A DNA stretch of 64,000 bases from Laedolimicola ammoniilytica (GTDB lineage: Bacteria; Bacillota; Clostridia; Lachnospirales; Lachnospiraceae), in assembly GCF_025567165.1 (NCBI RefSeq), contig NZ_JAOQKC010000010.1:1-64000 (forward strand), given 5' to 3'. The first letter of the stretch is position 1. Each line of letters starts with the position of its first letter. The position numbers and the translations under genes were made by a program. The notes under the pieces were generated by a model. It ran no database searches and was not told the DNA's origin. It saw only the letters and a program-made list of their open reading frames with translations. Of the stretch, positions 51,605 through 58,775 are shown one piece after another.

Positions 51605-52789
51605 ATGAGCAGAAAAATCTATGATTTTGACGAGCCCATTTCCCGCGTCGGACAGAACAGCGCGAAATGGGGCGAAGAATATATCGGAAGTGGCAGAGAC
51701 ATGCTGCTTCCGTTTTGGGTGGCAGACACGGATTTCCGGGCGCCCGACGAGGTAAATGAGGCTCTTCGGGCCTGCGTGGATCACGGCATTTACGGTTATG
51801 TGCGCCCTTCGGCGTCGTGTCTTCAGGCTGCGGCTTCCTGGCAGCAGCGCCGTCACGGTTTTCAGGCGAAGCCGGAGTGGATTACCGTGACGCCGGGCAT
51901 CGACTGCGCCATGGCGACGGCGGTGCAGGCCTTTACAGAGCCGGGGGACAAGATTCTCATCAATACGCCGATTTACGACCCGTTTTTCGAGGTCATTGAG
52001 AAAAATGACAGGGTGACTGTGGACAGTCCCATGGTGCTTACGAATGGCCGGTACGAGTTTGACTGGGCGGATTTTGAGGCGAAGATCCGGGGCTGCCGGA
52101 TGTGGATGTTCTGCAATCCCCAGAACCCGGAGGGGCGCTGCTTTACAGAGGAAGAGCTTCGAAAAGCTGGGGAAATCTGTGGAAAATACGGAGTATGGAT
52201 GCTGTCTGACGAGATCCACGGGGATATTGTGTACGACGGTAGAAAGCATATTCCGCTGGCGTCCCTGTCGGAGGAGTTCTGCGGGCGGACGATTACCTGC
52301 ACCTCGCCCAGCAAGACTTTCAGCGTGGCAGGCACGGCAGCCTCTGTGATCTTCATAGAAAATGAGCCATTGCGGAATCGGTTCCGTGCGGCACTTTCTA
52401 AAAACTCGCCGGGCGTGAGCTGCTTAAGCCTGGTGGCCATGGAGGCAGCTTATACCTGTGGAGATGATTATGCGGATCAGCTGGTGGCTTATCTGCAGGG
52501 TAACCGGGATTATATTCTGGATTACCTGAGAAAATACCTGCCTCAGATCAAACCCATTTTCCCGGAGGCCATGTTCCTGGTGTGGCTGGATTGCAGTGGG
52601 CTGGGACTGGATGCTGCGGAGCTTCCGGACTTTTTCAAAAAGGCAGGCGTACGGCTGTCTATGGGAGACGCCTACCGGGAGCGGAGCGGCCAATTCGTGC
52701 GGCTGAATTTCGGCTGTACCAGGGAGACGCTCACGGCAGGCCTTGCACGTATCCGGAAAGCGGTAGAAGAACTTGTGAAGGACAACTAG
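51605..52789 (+). CDS. PatB/MalY-type PLP-dependent C-S lyase (aminotransferase fold)
   Basis: 394 residues. Fold-type I PLP enzyme: LPFWVADTDFRAPDEV near 35-50, YGYVRPS near 63-69, CNPQNPEGRCFTEEEL near 170-185, DEIHGDIVY near 200-208, and the PLP-binding Lys in CTSPSKTFSVAGT near 232-244. WVADTDF and the spacing fit the MalY/PatB group of cystathionine or cysteine beta-lyases, which release H2S, pyruvate and ammonia. The oxidoreductase gene starts at the base after its stop codon. Confidence 0.9.
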   Translation: MSRKIYDFDEPISRVGQNSAKWGEEYIGSGRDMLLPFWVADTDFRAPDEVNEALRACVDHGIYGYVRPSASCLQAAASWQQRRHGFQAKPEWITVTPGIDCAMATAVQAFTEPGDKILINTPIYDPFFEVIEKNDRVTVDSPMVLTNGRYEFDWADFEAKIRGCRMWMFCNPQNPEGRCFTEEELRKAGEICGKYGVWMLSDEIHGDIVYDGRKHIPLASLSEEFCGRTITCTSPSKTFSVAGTAASVIFIENEPLRNRFRAALSKNSPGVSCLSLVAMEAAYTCGDDYADQLVAYLQGNRDYILDYLRKYLPQIKPIFPEAMFLVWLDCSGLGLDAAELPDFFKKAGVRLSMGDAYRERSGQFVRLNFGCTRETLTAGLARIRKAVEELVKDN

Positions 52790-54883
52790 ATGGAACGGAA
52801 ACGAACGATATGTGATATCTGCTGCCCGTCCTTTCACTGCGGCATCGATGCTTATGTGAAGGACGGGCAGCTTGTGAAAATAGAAGGAACGGCGGAGCAT
52901 CCCCAGAACCACGGGCTTCTCTGTGCCAAGGGGCTGGCGGCCAGACAGTATGTGTACCGGAAGGATCGGATCCGCACGCCTCTTTTGCGCGTGGGGGAGC
53001 GGGGCGGCGGGGAGTTCCGGCCCATCAGCTGGGAGGAGGCTTACGAGCGGATCGCAGAGCGCCTGCTGGCTATTCGAGAGGAGAGCGGACCTGAAGCAGT
53101 GGCCTTTTTCTCGGGCTATACGAAATGGTACCGCCCCTGGCTCCACCGTCTGGCCAATCAGTTTGGCACACCTAACTATATGACAGAGTCCGGCAGCTGT
53201 ATGTTCTCCACCTTTCTCCAGTGGCTGACCGTGACCGGCAATGTGATGTCGTCGCCGGATGTGGATCATGCAGGGGTCTTCCTGGGCTGGGCCTATAATC
53301 CCTATTATTCCCGGAATCTGGCGGCAGCCGGAGTGGAGGCGGCGAAGAAGAGAGGCATGAAGGTGATTATCGTAGATTCCCGGATTACGCCTGCATCCAT
53401 TAGGCTTTCGGATCTGCATCTGCGTCCCCATCCCGGCACAGACGGAGCGCTGGCGCTGGGGCTGGCCCATGAACTGATTGAAAATGGCTGGTATGACCGG
53501 GAATATGTGTCGAAATATGTCTACGGCTTCGCGGAGTACGCGGCCTATGTGAAGGAGTTTACGCCGGAGCGGGTGGAAAGGCTGACGGGCGTATCGGCGG
53601 AGCAGGTGAGGTCAGCCGCGGAGCTGATCGGAGGCCATCTGCCCCTTGCCATCAATGAGAGCGCCGCGCCCATCGCCCATCATCGGAACGGATTTCAGAA
53701 TTACCGGGCCATTATGGCGCTGTCGGCCATCACCGGATCCTTTGACCGGACGGGCGGGCAGATTCCGATACAGTTTAGCTATAATTATCAGGCAGCGGGC
53801 TTCGCCACCCGGGAGAAGGAGTTCGTCGGGAAGGTGAAGACGAGGCTAGGCTTCTCGCCGGTGGGCGGGGAAAAATACCCGCTTTGGCATGCGCTGATTG
53901 ACGAGGCACAGTTTACGGATTTGGCAAGGCAGATCCGGGAGAAAAAGCCCTATCCCCTTCGGGCGGTGGTGGGGTTCGGGTTGAATCATCGGATCGCGCC
54001 GGGCAGTGATCGGCTGGCGGAAGCCTTAAAGACGCTGGATTTTCTGGTGGATGTGGATCTGTTCCTGACGGATACGGCGAAGCTTTGCGACATCGTACTG
54101 CCGGCCTGTACCTCCTTTGAGCGGAGCGAGCTGAAGGCCTGGAGCGGCGGATATCTGACGGTGACCCAGCCGGTTATCGAGCCGCTGTATCAGTCAAAAC
54201 CGGATATCCGGATTATCTGCGATCTGGCCCGGAAAATGGGGCTTGCCGACGAGCTTCTGACTGCGGGGCCGGAAGCGTGTATCCGGTATCTGATTTCTGA
54301 TTTGCCGGTGTCCTACGAGGAGCTTCGGGCGGCGGAGTTTCCGGTAAAGGTGCCGGGGGCGGGAAACTGTAAGCCAGGGAAGATGCTGGCAGAGGGCTTT
54401 CCGACGGCCAGCGGAAAATTCGAACTCTATTCCCTGGAGATAGCGAAGATCAGGGAACAGTACCCGGACTGCAGTCTGGACTGCCTTCCGGTATATCGGG
54501 AGCCGATTTGTGCGGCAGAGCAGGAGAAATATCCCTTTACCCTGTGCTCCGGCCCGCGGATTCCGGGGGCGCTGCACTCCAGGCTGCACGACGTTCCCTG
54601 GGCCCGGTCGCTCCGGCCAGATGCAACGGCGGATCTGAATCCGGCGGACGCGGAGGCTCTTTCTGTGCAGCAGGGGGATGAGATCGAAGTGTATACAGCC
54701 TTTGGCTGCATCAGCCTGAAGACGAACCTGACCTATATGGCGGATCCGGGCACAGTCTATATCTACCACGGGTACCCGGAAGCGGATGTGAATACACTGC
54801 TGGATCCGGAGAACGTGGATCCTTATTCCGGCTTCCCGGCCTTTCGCAGCAGCCGGGCGGGCATACGAAAGAAGGTGCGGTAA
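52790..54883 (+). CDS. Molybdopterin-dependent oxidoreductase, DMSO reductase family, catalytic subunit
   Basis: 697 residues. N-terminal 4Fe-4S domain with C8, C11, C12 and C17 (RTICDICCPSFHCG) and a fourth Cys in GLLCAKG near 44-50. The molybdopterin domains carry RPISWEEAYERIAERL, ESGSCMFSTF (candidate Mo-ligand Cys), VIIVDSR near 188-194, and HPGTDGALALGLAHELI. The C-terminal dinucleotide-binding barrel is present (LNPADAEALSVQQGDEIEV). No twin-arginine signal, so it works in the cytoplasm. Next gene is its ferredoxin-type partner. Substrate unknown; linkage to a C-S lyase hints at a sulfur compound. Confidence 0.9.
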   Translation: MERKRTICDICCPSFHCGIDAYVKDGQLVKIEGTAEHPQNHGLLCAKGLAARQYVYRKDRIRTPLLRVGERGGGEFRPISWEEAYERIAERLLAIREESGPEAVAFFSGYTKWYRPWLHRLANQFGTPNYMTESGSCMFSTFLQWLTVTGNVMSSPDVDHAGVFLGWAYNPYYSRNLAAAGVEAAKKRGMKVIIVDSRITPASIRLSDLHLRPHPGTDGALALGLAHELIENGWYDREYVSKYVYGFAEYAAYVKEFTPERVERLTGVSAEQVRSAAELIGGHLPLAINESAAPIAHHRNGFQNYRAIMALSAITGSFDRTGGQIPIQFSYNYQAAGFATREKEFVGKVKTRLGFSPVGGEKYPLWHALIDEAQFTDLARQIREKKPYPLRAVVGFGLNHRIAPGSDRLAEALKTLDFLVDVDLFLTDTAKLCDIVLPACTSFERSELKAWSGGYLTVTQPVIEPLYQSKPDIRIICDLARKMGLADELLTAGPEACIRYLISDLPVSYEELRAAEFPVKVPGAGNCKPGKMLAEGFPTASGKFELYSLEIAKIREQYPDCSLDCLPVYREPICAAEQEKYPFTLCSGPRIPGALHSRLHDVPWARSLRPDATADLNPADAEALSVQQGDEIEVYTAFGCISLKTNLTYMADPGTVYIYHGYPEADVNTLLDPENVDPYSGFPAFRSSRAGIRKKVR

Positions 54884-55330
54884 ATGAGCGCGAAAACCAT
54901 CCGGTTCGATCAGAGCAAATGCACGGCCTGCTGTGCCTGCGCCATGGCCTGCATGGATGAGAAAGATACGGACGTGGAGCAGGGGGAGCGGGCGATCAGG
55001 CAGGTGTATACGGAAGAAAGGTGCCGGGACGGGCAGGTGAGCTTCCGGTTTCATTCGGATTCCTGCCTCCATTGCCGGGTGCCGGCCTGCGCAGCTGCCT
55101 GTACGGCGGGCTGCCTCTATAAAGACGCGGAGAGCGGCCTGGTACTCTACGATACCGCCGCCTGCGACGGCTGCGGCCAGTGCCTGAACGCCTGCCGTAT
55201 GGGGGCCATTTCCCTGAACCGTCACGGCAAAATCCAGAAATGCGACGGCTGCATCAAGCGCCAGCGCGCCGGCAAAATCCCGGCCTGCGTGCGGGTGTGT
55301 CCGACGGGGGCGCTGTATCTGGGAGAATAA
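54884..55330 (+). CDS. 4Fe-4S ferredoxin-type electron-transfer subunit (DmsB-like)
   Basis: 148 residues starting at the base after the oxidoreductase stop codon. Four Cys clusters: CTACCACAMAC near 13-23, CLHCRVPACAAAC near 61-73, CDGCGQCLNAC near 94-104, and CDGC near 119-122 with CVRVCPTGAL near 134-143. That is enough for about four 4Fe-4S centres as in DmsB/NrfC subunits. It carries electrons between the Mo enzyme and a cellular donor or acceptor. No membrane-anchor subunit follows, so the complex is probably soluble. Confidence 0.93.
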   Translation: MSAKTIRFDQSKCTACCACAMACMDEKDTDVEQGERAIRQVYTEERCRDGQVSFRFHSDSCLHCRVPACAAACTAGCLYKDAESGLVLYDTAACDGCGQCLNACRMGAISLNRHGKIQKCDGCIKRQRAGKIPACVRVCPTGALYLGE

Positions 55331-55520
55331 AAAGAGCGTTGTTCAGTCATTATTTTATGGCGGGGCAGCGCTTTTCTATATGCGTTAGAGAATGATATAC
55401 ATGGTAGAAAAAAGGAAACGTCGTACACTTTCAGTTGGAAATAGGATTGCGGTTTACCCGTATAAGATTTACGAATTTGTTCAGAATAAAAGGAAGAATA
55501 CGATATACGGAGGCGTCCCC

Positions 55521-56162
55521 ATGAGCGAAATCCTGTACCTGAAACCCGAAAAAAACGTCCGCACCTACAACCGCGTCCTGACCCTGGGAGAGGCTGTGGA
55601 AATGCAGTGCGCGGATCCGGCAATCGTAAACCGCCTGAAGACCGAAAAGCTCTACGCCTTCCAGGATGTAAAGCCGGGCAGACGCTCCTGCGCAGGCCGC
55701 ACAGTCATTTCGATCCTGGACGTGGTCGAGAGAATTCAGGCTGTCTACCCGAGCCTGGAGATCCAGAATCTGGGAGAAATGGATTTCGTAGCCGAATATT
55801 CCACCAAACCAGAGGAGAACCGGTTCTGGACCTTCCTGAAAGTGAGCCTGGTCTGCATCCTATGCTTCTTCGGATCTGCATTTTCCATCATGGCCTTCAA
55901 CAACGACGTCTCCACCGTTGATCTGTTCCGTCAGTTCTACACCCTCCTGACCGGCCAGCCTTCCGATGGATACACCATCCTGGAATTCACCTATTCCCTG
56001 GGGCTCGCCGTCGGCATCCTGGCCTTTTTCAACCACCTGGGCGGCCGCCGACTCACCAAAGAGCCGACCCCCATCGAGGTAGAAATGCGCCTCTACGAGG
56101 ACGACGTGGACACCACCCTCATTAAAACGGCGGCGAGGAATGGGAAGCATAAGAAAAAGTAA
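55521..56162 (+). CDS. spoVAA: Stage V sporulation protein AA
   Basis: 213 residues from the ATG at 55521 behind CGGAGG. A soluble N-terminal domain (RVLTLGEAVEMQCADPAIVN, then TVISILDVVERIQAVYPSLE) is followed by two membrane helices (about 116-137 and 158-180) and the family-typical tail TPIEVEMRLYEDDVDTTLI. B. subtilis SpoVAA has about the same length. In Bacillus it is the first gene of spoVA; here it stands alone, 5.5 kb downstream of spoVAB-spoVAC and 138 bp upstream of spoVAD. A separate promoter is implied. Confidence 0.88.
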   Translation: MSEILYLKPEKNVRTYNRVLTLGEAVEMQCADPAIVNRLKTEKLYAFQDVKPGRRSCAGRTVISILDVVERIQAVYPSLEIQNLGEMDFVAEYSTKPEENRFWTFLKVSLVCILCFFGSAFSIMAFNNDVSTVDLFRQFYTLLTGQPSDGYTILEFTYSLGLAVGILAFFNHLGGRRLTKEPTPIEVEMRLYEDDVDTTLIKTAARNGKHKKK

Positions 56163-56178
56163 GTGTAGATAGAGGAAA

Positions 56179-56216
56179 AACAGTCCGGAGACCTAAAACT
56201 CAGGACTATTTTTCTG
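56179..56216 (+). terminator. Terminator between spoVAA and spoVAD
   Basis: AGTCCGGAG pairs with CTCAGGACT across an 8-base loop, followed by ATTTTTC. It would make spoVAA a separate unit or weaken spoVAD expression. Confidence 0.65.
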
Positions 56217-56300
56217 CCCTCCCGCATAAAATAACCGTGTTCGGAGAAAATAATTTCCAAATAGAAAATGGATAAAAGGAACACGGAGGTGCAAAAATAC

Positions 56301-57323
56301 ATGGACACAATTGTAGGGAAACAGAGCATCTGCTTTCAGCGGCCGCCGCAGATCGTGAGCGCGGCCAGTGTGGTGGGAAAGAAGGAGAGCGAGGGGCCGT
56401 TGGGAGCCCTGTTTGATGAGATAGAGTCGGATCCGATGGTGGGACAGACTACCTGGGAGGAGGCGGAGAGCGCGCTGCAGAAAAGGGCAGCGCAGTTGGC
56501 CATGCAGAAAACGGCGGAGCTTCCGGGGCCGGGCGTGCCGCCGGTGCGGTATCTTTTTTCCGGGGATCTGTTGGGACAGCTCATCGCCACGTCCTTCGGG
56601 GTGATGGATTTGAAGCTGCCTTTGTTTGGCCTGTACGGGGCCTGTTCGACCATAGGCGAGGCACTGATGCTGGGAGCCATGACCGTTCAGGGCGGGTATT
56701 CCGAGGCGGTGCTGGCCCTGACATCCAGCCATTTCGGCAGCGCCGAGAAGCAGTTCCGCTTTCCGCTGGGCTATGGAGGCCAGCGTCCCAAGTCGGCCAC
56801 CTGGACCGTGACCGGCAGCGGGGCTTTCGTATTGTCCGGCAGCGGCGGACATGCGAAAATCACCGGAGCCACGCCGGGAAAGGTCATCGATTACGGGGTG
56901 AAGGATTCCATGAATATGGGAGCCTGCATGGCTCCTGCGGCCTGCGATACCATCTGTACGCATCTGGAAGACTTTGGAAGAAATCCGGAGGATTACGACG
57001 CCATTGTGACTGGAGACCTGGGCGTAGTGGGACAGAAGATTCTGATCGATCTGGCCAGCGAACGCGGCTACGATATTTCCGCCCGGCATCAGGACTGCGG
57101 GATTCTGATCTTCGATCCGGAGAAGCAGGACACCCACTCCGGCGGCAGTGGCTGCGCCTGCTCCGCGGTGACGCTGGCGGCGTATCTGCTGCCGAAGATC
57201 GAGAGCGGGGAGTGGAAGCGGATGCTCTTTGTACCCACCGGAGCATTGTTATCTACGGTAAGCTTTCATGAAGGCCAAAGTGTGCCGGGCATCGCTCACG
57301 CGGTGGTGATAGAACATTGCTGA
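56301..57323 (+). CDS. spoVAD: Stage V sporulation protein AD
   Basis: 340 residues from the ATG at 56301 behind GGAGGTG. Thiolase-like fold protein that binds dipicolinic acid directly. Conserved segments: LYGACSTIGEALMLGAMTV near 117-135, LALTSSHFGSAEKQFRFPL near 142-160, and GGSGCACSAVTLAAYLLPKI near 284-303. A possible sigma-G-like -35 (GCATA at 56224) lies upstream but the -10 is weak. It is followed by spoVAE after 18 bases. Confidence 0.93.
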   Translation: MDTIVGKQSICFQRPPQIVSAASVVGKKESEGPLGALFDEIESDPMVGQTTWEEAESALQKRAAQLAMQKTAELPGPGVPPVRYLFSGDLLGQLIATSFGVMDLKLPLFGLYGACSTIGEALMLGAMTVQGGYSEAVLALTSSHFGSAEKQFRFPLGYGGQRPKSATWTVTGSGAFVLSGSGGHAKITGATPGKVIDYGVKDSMNMGACMAPAACDTICTHLEDFGRNPEDYDAIVTGDLGVVGQKILIDLASERGYDISARHQDCGILIFDPEKQDTHSGGSGCACSAVTLAAYLLPKIESGEWKRMLFVPTGALLSTVSFHEGQSVPGIAHAVVIEHC

Positions 57324-57341
57324 TAAGAAGGGAGAAAAGCC

Positions 57342-57698
57342 ATGGACTACGTAAAAGCATTCCTCATCGGCGGCCTCATCTGCGCTCTGGTCCAGATCCT
57401 CATGGAAAAGACGAAAATGATGCCGGGCCGCATTATGGTACTATTGGTCTGCACCGGCGCGGTACTGGGCGCTGTCGGTGCCTATGAACCCTTCCGGAAA
57501 TTCGCGGGCGCAGGAGCCTCTGTCCCGTTGCTTGGCTTCGGTAACGTTCTCTGGAAAGGCGTCAAAGAGGCCGTGGACGCAGACGGCTTCTTAGGTATTT
57601 TCAAAGGCGGCTTCCAGGCCAGCGCCGTAGGCATCAGCGCGGCCCTGGTGTTCGGCTACCTGGCCAGCCTGATTTTCCAGCCGAAGATGAAGAAATAA
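57342..57698 (+). CDS. spoVAE: Stage V sporulation protein AE
   Basis: 118 residues. Three to four hydrophobic segments and the family block FRKFAGAGASVPLLGFGNVLWKG near 47-69, which resembles the KWGGAGALVPITGFAN block of SpoVAC. Part of the spore dipicolinate transport complex. Normal length (about 116 in Bacillus SpoVAEb). ATG after GGGAG. Confidence 0.92.
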   Translation: MDYVKAFLIGGLICALVQILMEKTKMMPGRIMVLLVCTGAVLGAVGAYEPFRKFAGAGASVPLLGFGNVLWKGVKEAVDADGFLGIFKGGFQASAVGISAALVFGYLASLIFQPKMKK

Positions 57699-57791
57699 GT
57701 TAAAATGAAGTGTAAATTCTTGCCTTTTTCCAAACAAATTGCTATACTTGTGGTATTTGCAGTGGAAAAGTAATGGAAGGGGGCAGCCCAG

Positions 57792-58658
57792 TTGAAAAAG
57801 ATAGCGGTTGTGACGGACAGTAACAGTGGTATTACGCAGGAAGAAGCACAGAAGATGGGAATCCATGTGTTGCCGATGCCTTTTACAATTGATGGAAATG
57901 AATATTTTGAAGGAATCAATCTGACACAGGAAGAGTTTTACGAGAAGCTGAAAGGAGATGCGGATATCGCGACCTCCCAGCCGTCTCCCCACGCGATCCT
58001 GAAGCTTTGGGACGAGCTTCTAAAGGAGTATGACGAGATCGTACAGATTCCCATGTCCAGCGGCCTGTCAGGCTCCTGCCAGACAGCGGCAGCGCTGGCG
58101 GCGGATTATGAAGACAGAGTATTTGTAGTCAATAACCACCGGATTTCCGTTACCCAGAGACGTTCCGTGGACACAGCCCTTGCCATGGTGAAGGATGGAA
58201 AAAGCGGTCAGGAGATCAAAGATTTCCTGGAAGAAACCGGAAAGAATTCCAGCATCTACATCACCGTAGCCACCTTAAAATACCTGAAAAAGGGTGGCCG
58301 TCTGACTCCGGCAGTAGCGGCCATCGGGACCATGCTCCGTCTGAAGCCGGTGCTGACCATCCAGGGCGAGAAGCTGGACAGCTGTGCCAAGGCCCGCACC
58401 ATGCACCAGGCCAAACAGCTGATGATTGACCATATCCGGGAGGACATTGAGACCCGTTTCGGCGGCGTGGCGGCTCATAAGGTTCACATGGATATCGCGC
58501 ACACCAACAACGAGGTCGAGGCCCTGAAATTCCGCGACGAGGTCGAGGCGGCATTTCCGGGATATCAGGTCGGTTTTGTAGACCCGCTGTCCTTAAGCGT
58601 ATCCTGCCACATCGGCGACGGCGCGCTGGCGCTGGCTATTACAGAAATTACAGAATAA
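57792..58658 (+). CDS. DegV-family fatty-acid-binding protein
   Basis: 288 residues from a TTG start behind GGAAGGGGG; the first residues are MKKIAVVTDSNSGITQEEA. Lipid-binding pocket motifs: SQPSPHAILKLWDELL near 56-71, IPMSSGLSGSCQTA near 80-93, and YLKKGGRLTPAVAAIGTMLRLKPVL near 164-188. Members act as FakB-type carriers presenting fatty acids to FakA kinase. No fakA gene is nearby. Single-gene unit with its own terminator. Confidence 0.92.
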   Translation: MKKIAVVTDSNSGITQEEAQKMGIHVLPMPFTIDGNEYFEGINLTQEEFYEKLKGDADIATSQPSPHAILKLWDELLKEYDEIVQIPMSSGLSGSCQTAAALAADYEDRVFVVNNHRISVTQRRSVDTALAMVKDGKSGQEIKDFLEETGKNSSIYITVATLKYLKKGGRLTPAVAAIGTMLRLKPVLTIQGEKLDSCAKARTMHQAKQLMIDHIREDIETRFGGVAAHKVHMDIAHTNNEVEALKFRDEVEAAFPGYQVGFVDPLSLSVSCHIGDGALALAITEITE

Positions 58659-58668
58659 AAGTATGTTA

Positions 58669-58704
58669 CACCCGGAGAAATGGCGAATTTCTCCGGGTGT
58701 TTTG
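58669..58704 (+). terminator. Terminator of degV
   Basis: ACACCCGGAGAAA pairs with TTTCTCCGGGTGT, followed by TTTG. Confidence 0.85.
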
Positions 58705-58706
58705 CT

Positions 58707-58735
58707 TTGACAAGCATACAGCCCTGTGATACACT
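58707..58735 (+). promoter_or_regulatory. Promoter of the TPR-AAA gene
   Basis: TTGACA, a 17-base spacer and TACACT, 40 bases before the TTG start. Confidence 0.82.
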
Positions 58736-58775
58736 AAAGTTTAAGAATGTGCGGAAATAACTGAGGTGAATATCG

